A stretch of DNA of 14,724 nucleotides, taken from an uncultured Saprospiraceae bacterium (lineage in GTDB: Bacteria; Bacteroidota; Bacteroidia; Chitinophagales; Saprospiraceae). The notes under the pieces were generated by a model. The model was not told the DNA's origin and did no database searches. It saw nothing but the letters and a program-made list of their open reading frames with translations. The translations under genes were made by a program, and so were the position numbers. The DNA lies in the NCBI GenBank assembly GCA_938002705.1, contig CALLAG010000097.1, forward strand, positions 1 to 14,724, written 5' to 3'. Shown here one piece after another: positions 6,306 through 13,981 of the stretch (position 1 is its first letter; the number at the start of each line of letters is the position of its first letter).

Positions 6306-8093
6306 ATGCATAAATTATACCTCCTTCTCATATGTATGGTTTCTTACATGTCAGCTAATTGTCAGATTAATCAAGATTTTAATAATTCGGACCTCTCTAC
6401 ATGGTCAGGAGATACTGATAGGTTCATTATCAATGCTGATCTACAACTGCAACTATCCGACATAGAGACTGGTACATCAAGTATATACACTGAGACCACC
6501 TATGGTGATAGCACAGTATGGACCATGGATGTCAGCTTAGACTTCTCTCCATCAGCATCTAACAGATTACAAGTATGGCTTGCGATAGATGATACCGACA
6601 TAGTAATGGCCAGTGGTTACATTTTGGAAATAGGTGAGAATGGAAGCGATGATGCCATCCGATTAGTAGAAGTCATAGATGGTAACACCACTAATATTGC
6701 CAGTGGGATCATAGGTAATGTAGGATCAGCATTCGATTATACGATACAGCTTATAAGGGACAGTAAGGATGTATGGACGCTGAGATCAAAACCAGTAGAC
6801 GATATCACATTTACACAAGAATTCTCCTTACAATATAGCCCTCAAGTAGATTTTAATAGCTTAAAGTTTTTTGGATTTAATTGTAGCTATTCTGCGACAA
6901 GGGCGGACAAATTCTTTTTTGATAACATCATAGTCGAAGATCTCACAGCTGACGAAACTGCACCACAGATAACTGATGTCGATATCATCGCTGAAGACCA
7001 GATCAGAATCACATTTGACGAAGCTGTAGATAATGTCAGTGCCAGTATGCTCAGTAACTATGCTATAGATCCCACCTTAAGAATCAATAGTGTGAGTATC
7101 GACGCTAATACTCCATATATCATAGATCTGATCTTAGATGATCCACTACCGAGTGGCGCAGTTACAGTGCTCACTGTGATGGGTATATCTGATGATGTAG
7201 GTAATGTAATGTCTAGTACCAGTTTTGACTTAAGACTTACAGAGACCGCAGAATTAGGAGATCTTCTTATAAATGAAATTCTATTCGATCCATTTCCAGA
7301 TGGAGAAGATTTCGTAGAAGTCATTAATATATCTGATAAATTTATCAATCTAAAAGGCCTCATAATAGAAAATAATACGAACCAGCAATCACAGGACATA
7401 GAAGAAGACATCATATTATTACCCACAGAGATGATTGCTTTTTCTGAAAACATAGACTTCCTTATAGATACTTATGAGCCTATTAGCGAAGCACTTTTAT
7501 ACGAACAAGACCTTCCTGCATTCAATAACTCTGACGGTAATGTCACTATCAAAATCAACGACGGTACACAAGATATCATTATAGACACCTATGACTTTGA
7601 TGAAGATCATCATCTCACACTGATATCAGATACTGAAGGTATCAGTCTCGAAAGAATAAGTACAACTGCAGAATCTAACAATCCAAGCAACTGGACATCT
7701 TCATCAGAGGCTAACCGATATGCCACTCCAGGATATACCAATTCTGCACTTGTAGAAACCACTGCAAGCTCTGACGATGTCATATCATTAGCCTATAAGG
7801 TATTCTCTCCTAATGCTGATAGCTATAGAGACAATCTAATTATAAACTATAATCTGGATAAAGCAGGATACATCGCTAATATAACCGTACATGATGATAA
7901 AGGAAGGCAAGAAATACCTATAGCTGAGAATGCTCTGATAGGTACACAAGGCTTCTACAGATGGGATGGTACTAACGAGGACGGTATATTATCTCCCGTG
8001 GGTATGTATATTATCAATATTGAGCTTTATCACTCAGACGGGGATATTATAAAAGAGAAAAAAGTCTGTGTGCTCGGTCAGCAGTTAGATTAG
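6306..8093 (+). CDS. Secreted multidomain protein: jelly-roll, Ig-like, lamin-tail and FlgD-like domains
   Basis: This is a 595-residue exported protein. Residues 1-19 are a signal peptide (a lysine, then a hydrophobic core LYLLLICMVSYM, then SANC). About 25-212 is a beta-rich region with a Gly/Asp/Ser bias and the pattern of a concanavalin-like jelly roll. About 219-310 ('DETAPQITDVDII', 'ITFDEAVD', 'ISDDVGNVM') is an SbsA/Big_5-type Ig-like domain. About 317-430 is a lamin-tail domain with the signature 'LLINEILFDPFPDGEDFVEVIN'. About 495-592 ('FSPNADSYRDN', 'GFYRWDGTNEDG', 'SPVGMYIINIEL') is a FlgD-like/CHU_C-type terminal module. Related Bacteroidota proteins are surface or secreted, and this end module is often linked with type IX export; that routing is not proven here. 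No enzymatic active site is evident, so it is probably an adhesive or structural surface protein. Confidence 0.85.
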   Translation: MHKLYLLLICMVSYMSANCQINQDFNNSDLSTWSGDTDRFIINADLQLQLSDIETGTSSIYTETTYGDSTVWTMDVSLDFSPSASNRLQVWLAIDDTDIVMASGYILEIGENGSDDAIRLVEVIDGNTTNIASGIIGNVGSAFDYTIQLIRDSKDVWTLRSKPVDDITFTQEFSLQYSPQVDFNSLKFFGFNCSYSATRADKFFFDNIIVEDLTADETAPQITDVDIIAEDQIRITFDEAVDNVSASMLSNYAIDPTLRINSVSIDANTPYIIDLILDDPLPSGAVTVLTVMGISDDVGNVMSSTSFDLRLTETAELGDLLINEILFDPFPDGEDFVEVINISDKFINLKGLIIENNTNQQSQDIEEDIILLPTEMIAFSENIDFLIDTYEPISEALLYEQDLPAFNNSDGNVTIKINDGTQDIIIDTYDFDEDHHLTLISDTEGISLERISTTAESNNPSNWTSSSEANRYATPGYTNSALVETTASSDDVISLAYKVFSPNADSYRDNLIINYNLDKAGYIANITVHDDKGRQEIPIAENALIGTQGFYRWDGTNEDGILSPVGMYIINIELYHSDGDIIKEKKVCVLGQQLD

Positions 8094-8105
8094 GAGTTTT
8101 TCTCA

Positions 8106-8113
8106 TATCTTTG
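8106..8113 (+). promoter_or_regulatory. Promoter -7 box for the EEP-fold protein gene
   Basis: TATCTTTG matches TAnnTTTG exactly and lies 27 bp before the GTG at 8140, just past the preceding stop at 8093. No exact -33 TTTG was found upstream. It suggests that the EEP/ElaA pair is transcribed separately from the secreted-protein gene. Confidence 0.45.
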
Positions 8114-8139
8114 GTACAATTACACATGACTGCACATAA

Positions 8140-9090
8140 GTGAAGACGATACTGAGCCATAACATTACACAAGTGATCACGACAGTGATTATAATGCTAT
8201 CGGCATACATTATTATATATCCACCTAAGATAGAAATATTAGAAAGGACATCAGAATATGCACCTATACTTATGTTTGCGATGTTATTTTTGAGTTTTGT
8301 TTTTATCATATTTAATCAGAAGAGGCTCATGTTCATAGGTATGATGGCGACAGCATTCATAGCTTTCTACCTTAAGATATCGTCTAATGATAATCTGATA
8401 CTACCACAAGCTAATCTCCTTCCTAAAGTAAAGGTGGCTCACTTTAACCTCAGCACATTCAATAAAGAAGATCCAGAAATAGAAGTCATATTACAAGAGA
8501 TAGATCCTGATGTTATCTCATTTCAAGAATTTACACCAGATTGGGAGAGACCATTATCGACTATGCTTATGATTAAGTATCCCTATTCTCATAAGATGAT
8601 GCGTGTAGATCCCTTCGGTATGGCTATATTCTCTAAGAAGCCATTCAAAAACATCAACACATTCATGTATGAGGATATCCCTAATCTTGTACTATCTATA
8701 AACAATGGCTTACAGGATATAGATATCGTATCGTCTTATATCCCACTCTTCTACCCTAACCCCAAAATGAATAGAAAAGACCACCTCGATAAAGTAACGG
8801 CCGCTATATCTGTATCCAATAATCCCGTTATCGTCATGGGAGATTATAGTAGAGTATACTGGCAAGGCGAGATGGTACAATTCAGAAACGAATCTAAACT
8901 TAATAACAGCCGTAGGAGCACTGCTCTTAGTTCTCCTAATCCCTACGACCATATCTTCTACTCCGATGAGCTAGAGTGTGTACAGTTCGACGAGATCAGA
9001 GAGAGCAATCAGAATCATATCGGTATAACTGGTACTTATCAGATTAATTCTAGGAGTAAGAAAAATAAGCAATTTAGTTTTGGCAATTAA
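8140..9090 (+). CDS. Membrane-anchored endonuclease/exonuclease/phosphatase-fold protein with degenerate active site
   Basis: The protein has 316 residues. Three hydrophobic helices (about 8-27, 42-58, 62-79) anchor an EEP-fold domain (about 96-302), the layout of the YafD-like branch. Family landmarks kept are 'KVAHFNLSTFN' (97-108), 'PDVISFQEF' with Glu130, 'GMAIFSKKP', 'VIVMGDYS' (230-237, Asp235), 'PYDHIFYS' (268-275) and a final His293. Several catalytic positions look changed: the usual 'HL' after the central strand reads SSYIPLF, the Asn of GDFN is Ser237, and the Asp of the terminal S-D-H is Asn292. The hydrolase activity may therefore be altered or lost. The start is GTG; the next in-frame ATG (codon 20) would cut the first helix. 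It overlaps the next gene by 11 bases. Confidence 0.8.
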   Translation: MKTILSHNITQVITTVIIMLSAYIIIYPPKIEILERTSEYAPILMFAMLFLSFVFIIFNQKRLMFIGMMATAFIAFYLKISSNDNLILPQANLLPKVKVAHFNLSTFNKEDPEIEVILQEIDPDVISFQEFTPDWERPLSTMLMIKYPYSHKMMRVDPFGMAIFSKKPFKNINTFMYEDIPNLVLSINNGLQDIDIVSSYIPLFYPNPKMNRKDHLDKVTAAISVSNNPVIVMGDYSRVYWQGEMVQFRNESKLNNSRRSTALSSPNPYDHIFYSDELECVQFDEIRESNQNHIGITGTYQINSRSKKNKQFSFGN

Positions 9091-9553
9091 AGACATAAAT
9101 TCAGAGTCTATACAAATAGAATGTCGTGCATTCGAGGCACTAGATATTCATCTGCTATATGAGATTATGAGATTGCGGCAAGAGATATTTGTCGTAGAAC
9201 AAGACTGCCCCTACCTTGATGCAGATGGCGTGGATATCAATAGTCATCATGTCACATTACATATCGACGATGTACTCATCGGCTATACACGCATAGTACC
9301 ACCAGGTATATCATATGAAGCATACAGCTCTATAGGTAGAGTCGTCACACATCCTGATTATCGTATCAATGGATTAGGCTCTAAACTTATGAGTCACTCT
9401 ATACATAAAACTAAAGAGCTGTATCCTACTTATAGTATCAAAATATCATCTCAAGTATACATCACTAAGTTCTATGCCAAATTAGGATTTGAAGTTGTAG
9501 GAGACGAGTATCTCGAGGATGGGATACCGCATATTGGGATGATGTATGTATAA
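9080..9553 (+). CDS. elaA: ElaA-like GNAT N-acetyltransferase
   Basis: This 157-residue protein is a single GNAT domain of the ElaA type. The diagnostic N-terminal block is 'LYEIMRLRQEIFVVEQDCPYLDADGVD' (residues 26-52). The acetyl-CoA binding motif A is 'GRVVTHPDYRINGLGSKLM' (86-104), with 'YRINGLG' taking the R/Q-x-x-G-x-G/A place. 'FYAKLGFEVVGDEYLEDGIPHIGM' (131-154) is the typical ElaA ending. GNAT enzymes move an acetyl group from acetyl-CoA to an amine; the ElaA substrate is not established. The start is uncertain: TTG at 9080 overlaps the upstream frame by 11 bases and gives the family's normal N-terminus, whereas the first in-frame ATG (codon 30) would delete part of the domain. The overlap implies co-translation with the EEP gene. 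Confidence 0.88.
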   Translation: MAIKDINSESIQIECRAFEALDIHLLYEIMRLRQEIFVVEQDCPYLDADGVDINSHHVTLHIDDVLIGYTRIVPPGISYEAYSSIGRVVTHPDYRINGLGSKLMSHSIHKTKELYPTYSIKISSQVYITKFYAKLGFEVVGDEYLEDGIPHIGMMYV

Positions 9554-9571
9554 GTAGATATTGTCCGATCA

Positions 9572-9600
9572 GCCTATGATAATGATTTAACTCATTAGGC
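9572..9600 (+). terminator. Weak hairpin after the acetyltransferase gene
   Basis: GCCT (9572-9575) and AATGA (9581-9585) pair with TCATT (9592-9596) and AGGC (9597-9600), giving a 9-bp stem with a 5-base bulge. It lies 18 bp past the stop at 9553. No T tract follows, so it is only a possible terminator or mRNA end stabiliser. Confidence 0.3.
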
Positions 9601-9651
9601 CTATTCTAAACTAAAAACACCAAATCAGATACAGTTAGCTATAGTAAAAAC

Positions 9652-9659
9652 TACCTTTG
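9652..9659 (+). promoter_or_regulatory. Promoter -7 box for the EamA transporter
   Basis: TACCTTTG matches TAnnTTTG exactly, 16 bp before the ATG at 9676, so the transcript would have a leader of only about 10 nt. A -33 TTTG is not evident. Confidence 0.45.
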
Positions 9660-9675
9660 CTTACTAATCTGACTT

Positions 9676-10512
9676 ATGACCCAAGGTATAAGATACATCC
9701 TATTTGCCACATTAGCTTTTGCCATCATGAATGCTATGGCCAAGGAACTGTCTGAATTCCATCCGCTACAGGTCGTATTCTTTAGATCTATAGGTACTTG
9801 GATATTTATCTTTCCGTACATGCTCAATCACAAAATCCCTGTCAGAGGCACGCATGTCAAGCCATTGATAGCACGAGGAATACTGGGTGTATTATCACTG
9901 GCATGTTTCTTTATAGCTGTGCAGCGTATACCATTAGGCTCCGCTATATCCATTAGATATTTGGGTCCTATATTCGGTGCAGGTCTCGCTTACTACTATC
10001 TCAAGGAAAAAGTCAATTGGATACAGTGGTTGAGTTTTGCCGTGGCATTTTCTGGAGTCATTGTATTAAAAGGTTTTGATATTAGAATAGATTTCCTGAG
10101 TCTAAGTTTGCTTCTGGCATCAGCGATTTTTGTAGGTGGTGTATTTGTTTTGATTAGATACTTAAGTAACAAGGAACACTTTCTTACGATTATCAACTAC
10201 TTTATGATGAGTGCATTATTGTTGAGTGTGTGCTTCGTGCAATACTGGAGGTGGCCTATCTCTCACGAGTGGCTTCCCGTATGTGGCATAGGCATGTCAG
10301 GACTCATCGGCCAGATCTACATGACAAAAGCATTCGAAACAGAAGACACCAGTGTACTAGCTCCGTTCAAATATATGGAGCTGATATATGCTATTCTTAT
10401 GGGGTACTTCTTATTCGGTGAGTCCTATGAACTATTACCTATGATAGGTATCCTACTGATCATAGGTGGTATGTTGACTAATGTATGGGCTAAAGGGAAA
10501 GTTATTACATGA
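9676..10512 (+). CDS. EamA/DMT-family transporter
   Basis: This 278-residue inner membrane protein of the drug/metabolite transporter superfamily has two tandem EamA repeats (about 1-132 and 140-275) and about ten helices. Family landmarks are 'FATLAFAIMNAMAKELS' in helix 1, 'VVFFRSIG' in helix 2, 'PLGSAISIRYLGPIFGAGLAYYYLKEKVNWIQWLSF' split over helices 4-5, 'FSGVIVLKG', and in the second half 'AFETEDTSVLAPFKYMELIYA' and 'GYFLFGES'. Such carriers usually export amino acids, nucleotides or other metabolites by proton exchange; nothing in the sequence fixes the substrate. The gene appears monocistronic, with its own -7 box. A small hairpin at 10573-10586 (CTATTC-TT-GAATAG) follows 61 bp after the stop without a T tract. 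Confidence 0.92.
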   Translation: MTQGIRYILFATLAFAIMNAMAKELSEFHPLQVVFFRSIGTWIFIFPYMLNHKIPVRGTHVKPLIARGILGVLSLACFFIAVQRIPLGSAISIRYLGPIFGAGLAYYYLKEKVNWIQWLSFAVAFSGVIVLKGFDIRIDFLSLSLLLASAIFVGGVFVLIRYLSNKEHFLTIINYFMMSALLLSVCFVQYWRWPISHEWLPVCGIGMSGLIGQIYMTKAFETEDTSVLAPFKYMELIYAILMGYFLFGESYELLPMIGILLIIGGMLTNVWAKGKVIT

Positions 10513-10862
10513 TGTAATTATCGGAGGAAACTGTAATGCTGGGGACAGATTTATAATACCTAACCTTACTCACTATTCTTGAATAGAATAGGCTTCAATC
10601 TATATTTAGAAAACTAAGGTTCTAATATCAGCTAAAGTAAATTTCTCCCTTCGGAGGGAGATCAAAGAGGGAGGAATACTGAATACTTTCAGTGATTTAT
10701 TTTCTTATAGACGTAGGTACCTAATAACTAATAGTCACAATGATTAAAAATAAATGTCAGGCACGATGCTCCTACAGTCGATAAGCCTCGTATGAGCTTA
10801 ACCTACGACAAATCATTGGATAACAATGATTTCGTCTACCTATAGGGTGGATTATGCATTTC
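10513..10862. other. 350-bp intergenic region with consecutive stem-loops
   Basis: No open frame of interest lies here. The region holds several inverted repeats: CTATTC-TT-GAATAG (10573-10586), CTCCCT-TCGG-AGGGAG (10645-10660), the palindrome TAGGTACCTA (10714-10723), then a row of hairpins from 10782 into the downstream gene's stop. CGTAGGT (10712-10718) could also pair with ACCTACG (10801-10807), closing a domain of about 95 nt. It is the 3' side of the convergent EamA and UDG genes, so terminators are expected, but the amount of structure is more than two terminators need. Confidence 0.5.
10645..10660. repeat. Short UUCGG-type hairpin (CTCCCT/AGGGAG)
   Basis: CTCCCT, TCGG and AGGGAG form a perfect 6-bp GC-rich stem closed by a TTCGG-like tight loop, unusual in this AT-rich gap. 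It is followed by a near-repeat GAGGGAGG (10667-10674). It resembles the small 'CTCCCTTCGGAGGGAG' repeats scattered in Bacteroidota intergenic DNA; only one copy is in the window. Confidence 0.45.
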
Positions 10863-10875
10863 TTATGCATAATCC
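10782..10875. other. Three adjacent stem-loops at the 3' end of the UDG gene (possible terminators or structured RNA)
   Basis: Stem 1 (10782-10800): TAAG-c-CTC / GAG-CTTA with loop GTAT. Stem 2 (10810-10832): AAATCATTG / CAATGATTT, perfect 9 bp with loop GATAA, extendable by GAC/GTC past a one-base bulge. Stem 3 (10849-10875): GGATTATGCAT / ATGCATAATCC, perfect 11 bp with loop TTCTT, which includes the UDG stop codon (10863-10865). None is followed by a convincing T tract on either strand. They may be factor-dependent terminators between convergent genes or part of a small RNA. Confidence 0.5.
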
Positions 10876-11447
10876 AGGTTCAATATATCTTGTGTCATAC
10901 TTTTGAGAGTAGGTAGTACTTCTGTCTTAAACCATGGATTCTTTTTCATCCATATATTATTTCTTGGCGATGGATGTGGTAACACAAAGTACTGAGGTAG
11001 GTAATCAAGATAAGCTTCCACTGTCATTGTTAGATTTCGTTTAGCTTGATCTTTTAGATAATAATCTTGAGCATATTTGCCGATAAGTAATACCAATTGG
11101 ACTTCCTTAAGCATACTGAATATTAAGTTATGCCATTGCGGTGCACATTCTTTTCGAGGAGGTAGGTCGCCAGTTTTTCCTTTGCCAGGATAACAAAATC
11201 CCATCGGTATAATCGCAAAATTATTTGTGTCATAAAATATAGAATTATCTATACCCAACCAGTTCCTCAAGTTCTCACCACTCTTATCATCCCATGGGAT
11301 ACCTGTCCTGTGGACTACCGATCCAGGAGCTTGACCGATGATGACTATCTTACTTTTGGGACTGAATGTAAAAACGGGCCTCGGTTCATGCTCAAAGTGA
11401 GCGGCACATATCTGGCAATTCTTGATTTCTGACTTAAGTTGGCCCAT
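10863..11447 (-). CDS. Uracil-DNA glycosylase family protein with [4Fe-4S] cysteine pattern
   Basis: This 194-residue protein belongs to the UDG superfamily (PF03167), which removes uracil or other damaged bases from DNA. Four cysteines at 11, 14, 85 and 101 give C-x2-C-x70-C-x15-C, the spacing of the iron-sulfur cluster in family 4 UDGs. Motif A is GQAPG at 38-42, where classic family 4 has GEAPG, so the acidic residue is a glutamine. 'TGIPWDDKSGENLRNWLGI' (48-66), 'IPMGFCYPG', 'GDLPPRKECAPQWH' and 'LPHPSPRNNIW' (156-166, with the motif B histidine) mark a less-studied subgroup found widely in bacteria. Base specificity therefore cannot be assigned. The gene follows the kinase/aminotransferase gene by 62 bp on the same strand and may be cotranscribed, or it may use the near-consensus TATGTTTA in that gap. 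Confidence 0.9.
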   Translation of the reverse strand: MGQLKSEIKNCQICAAHFEHEPRPVFTFSPKSKIVIIGQAPGSVVHRTGIPWDDKSGENLRNWLGIDNSIFYDTNNFAIIPMGFCYPGKGKTGDLPPRKECAPQWHNLIFSMLKEVQLVLLIGKYAQDYYLKDQAKRNLTMTVEAYLDYLPQYFVLPHPSPRNNIWMKKNPWFKTEVLPTLKSMTQDILNLDYA

Positions 11448-11509
11448 TAATTTAATTGATGATATCTAAGATAAACATAATTAACTAAATACATTTCCCC
11501 TTTCATCTC

Positions 11510-13789
11510 CTAAGAATGCTTGTTACTCATATATCCCTGAATAATCTCATCTATATTATTGACGACAGTTTTTGCATTATCTTTAGTAAAACACAATGCT
11601 GGTTTTGATTTGATAACACTATCATACGGTCCATCTGTACTTATAAGAATGTGCCTGTTCCTCAATTCGTTTTTAATATAATGAGCAAGTTCAGTATCTG
11701 CTTCTTTGCTATTATTTTTGACAATTTCTACACCTAAGAATAATCCTGAACCTCTTACATCTCCTATGCAATCATATGTAGACTGAAGATCAATCAATAA
11801 TGCCTTATAATAATCGCCTACTTCTTTGGCATTGTTTTGTAAGCCTTCCTCTTCGATTACATCTAATACTGCAGATGCAATAGCACATGATACAGGATTC
11901 CCACCAAAGGAGCTAAAGAACTCTACCCCCTGACCAAAAGAATCTGAAATAGCATCTGTACATACCACCGCTCCCATAGGATGCCCATTAGCTATAGGCT
12001 TACCTAAGATTACAATATCAGGCACGACACTCTGAGCCTCATAACCCCAGAAGCAATCTCCCAGTCGTCCAAATCCTGTCTGTACTTCATCACTAATACA
12101 GACACCGCCTTGCTTCCTCACTGCGGGATACAAAGCTCCCAGATAACCATCAGCTAAAGGCACTTGTCCGCCACACCCTACGACTGGCTCAGTTATAAAT
12201 GCCGCTATAGGTTTATCAGATTTTTCAATTTGGAGTATGGTATCTTGGGCATATTTAATACCCGCATTAGGATGGTCAGAAGTATACTGCCCTCTGTAGG
12301 TGTCAGGAATTGGAGTTTTGAGAATATGATTTTTCTGGCCTTCTCCTTTAGGATTATTGAACTTGTAATCACTGACGTCTATAGATGTCTGAGTGTTGCC
12401 ATGGTAGCCATGCTCCATTACCATAAGCTGTTCATAACCAGTATGTTTTTTAGCCATTCTGATAGCGAGATCACTTGCTGCACTTCCCGAATTAACAAAA
12501 TACACCTTACTTAATACATCAGGAAATTTAGACAATAACCGCTCTGCATATTCTGATAATTGGTCATACACATATCGGGTATTGGTATTTAACATAGCCA
12601 TTTGCCTCCGCCCTGCTTCGACGACTTTAGGATGTGAGTGACCTACATGAGGGATGTTATTATAAGCATCTAAGAATGTATTACCGTCTGCATCATACAT
12701 ATACTGGAATGCAGAACGTACCATGTGTATAGGTCGATGATAACTCAGTGACAATATGGTCCCAGTATATAGATGTCTTTTCTTTATGGCTTCTTCTATG
12801 GGTACTGATTCTATTGTATCAAAGCCTACAGCTTCTCGAAATGCATTTTCAGCTTTTAGCGGATTGATACTTAACCACCTATAGAGCATATCCCATGCTA
12901 ACTTCTCACTGGATGATGCATAGCTATTATCTGGATCCACTTTCTTAGCATGTGCAGAATTACAGACACTCGTCACTAATCTTGCTGCTATCAGGTAATA
13001 GAGAATCTTAACTTCTTTTTCTTCTATAGCTAATCGGCTGTTGTAAGCTCTCAATATTATTACGGCCCACTCTATCGGACTATCCTTGTCATAACAAGCA
13101 TAAGTTATAGCGACTGCAAGTTCATTAATTAATGGCGAATATGCCAAGTCTCCAAAATCAATCAGGCTACTGACTTTTCCATCTTGGGTTAATATGTTCC
13201 ATTCATTAGCGTCGTTATGTATAACTTGTCTTCTTAACTCCGGCAGTATCGGTCTTACGACTTCTTCATACTGTTGCACAAAATAATGTACCGTATTCCT
13301 ATCTCGTGCTTTGGGGATATCATCGATATATTTTTTGTTGAGGTTGAGATATTGTATATCCCACTCCCACTGACGAGCGGCGATCGTATAGTTTTTATAA
13401 TTCTGAAGCTTGATATCTGTCTCCGCAAGAAAAATACCGAGGGAGTGAAATAGTGATTCGCTATGAACTATATCTCCCAGAAACTCTCCTTCCAGAAAAG
13501 AAAGCATTCTACATATACTCGCTCTACCTTCTATATCAATCGTCTTGAGATATGAGCCATCAGCGAATATAATTGGCTCTGGATATCTATTACTATCAGT
13601 CTGATGAAGATATAATAAAGTTTCATTCTCAGCAGTCACGAGATCCATGATCTCTTCTTTATACATGTAGGTCTTAAATATATACTTCTGCCCATCAGCG
13701 ATTATAAGATAATTAGCATTATCATAACCATCTAATCTCTTAACCTCTACATCTCTAAATCCAAATTCGGATTGTAATAATTGAATCAT
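11510..13789 (-). CDS. Fusion of APH-fold kinase and class III PLP enzyme (phospho-lyase-like)
   Basis: With the ATG at 13789 the protein has 759 residues. About 1-300 is an APH/choline-kinase-fold phosphotransferase: a nucleotide lysine in 'KYIFKTY', the catalytic loop 'VIHNDANEWNIL' (His191, Asp193, Asn198) and 'IDFGD' (Asp211). About 335-755 is a class III PLP enzyme: 'NSGSAASDLAIR' (433-444), 'HGYHGNTQT', 'ITEPVVGCGG', 'SDEVQTGFGR' (Asp567) and 'LGKPIANGHPMG' (PLP lysine, Lys597), then 'FGGNPVSCAIASAVLDVIEEE'. The 'GKPxxNGHP' and 'GGNPVSCA' forms match AGXT2L/ETNPPL ammonia- and phosphate-eliminating lyases better than ordinary transaminases. In animals the separate kinase HYKK and lyase PHYKPL act in turn on 5-hydroxylysine, and ETNPPL acts on phosphoethanolamine. 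The frame extends to an ATG at 13888, but those 33 extra residues look unlike the domain and precede a good promoter. Confidence 0.85.
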   Translation of the reverse strand: MIQLLQSEFGFRDVEVKRLDGYDNANYLIIADGQKYIFKTYMYKEEIMDLVTAENETLLYLHQTDSNRYPEPIIFADGSYLKTIDIEGRASICRMLSFLEGEFLGDIVHSESLFHSLGIFLAETDIKLQNYKNYTIAARQWEWDIQYLNLNKKYIDDIPKARDRNTVHYFVQQYEEVVRPILPELRRQVIHNDANEWNILTQDGKVSSLIDFGDLAYSPLINELAVAITYACYDKDSPIEWAVIILRAYNSRLAIEEKEVKILYYLIAARLVTSVCNSAHAKKVDPDNSYASSSEKLAWDMLYRWLSINPLKAENAFREAVGFDTIESVPIEEAIKKRHLYTGTILSLSYHRPIHMVRSAFQYMYDADGNTFLDAYNNIPHVGHSHPKVVEAGRRQMAMLNTNTRYVYDQLSEYAERLLSKFPDVLSKVYFVNSGSAASDLAIRMAKKHTGYEQLMVMEHGYHGNTQTSIDVSDYKFNNPKGEGQKNHILKTPIPDTYRGQYTSDHPNAGIKYAQDTILQIEKSDKPIAAFITEPVVGCGGQVPLADGYLGALYPAVRKQGGVCISDEVQTGFGRLGDCFWGYEAQSVVPDIVILGKPIANGHPMGAVVCTDAISDSFGQGVEFFSSFGGNPVSCAIASAVLDVIEEEGLQNNAKEVGDYYKALLIDLQSTYDCIGDVRGSGLFLGVEIVKNNSKEADTELAHYIKNELRNRHILISTDGPYDSVIKSKPALCFTKDNAKTVVNNIDEIIQGYMSNKHS

Positions 13790-13836
13790 ATGTACGCGGA
13801 TTAAATCAATGTTCTTAAGCCTAAATAATCTAAAAG

Positions 13837-13871
13837 CAAATCTATTACAACATAATAACTTTTGATCCAAA
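13837..13871 (-). promoter_or_regulatory. Promoter of the kinase/phospho-lyase fusion gene
   Basis: On the minus strand, TTTG (13868-13871) is followed after 23 bp by TAGATTTG (13837-13844), an exact TAnnTTTG. Spacing is at the upper end of the phylum's 17-23 bp range. Transcription would begin near 13830, inside the longer possible frame, which favours the ATG at 13789 (leader of about 40 nt) over the ATG at 13888. Confidence 0.5.
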
Positions 13872-13981
13872 TGTACTAAACAAGGCATGATAATAATGCA
13901 TAGGTAATGTAACTTAAGAATACGTAATATCCTTTTACTCTTTGTTTATACCATAATTAGAACTACTATTATATCGCTTTG

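Noticed and set aside
6306..6365. Possible lipoprotein signal in the secreted lamin-tail protein (Cys19)
   Set aside because: The residues before the cysteine (Ser-Ala-Asn) do not fit a lipobox, so an ordinary signal peptide is preferred.
9599..10593. 10-bp inverted repeat (GCCTATTCTA / TAGAATAGGC) flanking the EamA transporter
   Set aside because: Too short and AT-rich to separate from chance; no target duplication or transposase supports a mobile unit.
12164..12514. 116-residue + strand frame inside the PLP-enzyme gene
   Set aside because: It is antisense to a strongly conserved domain and has no recognisable protein features.
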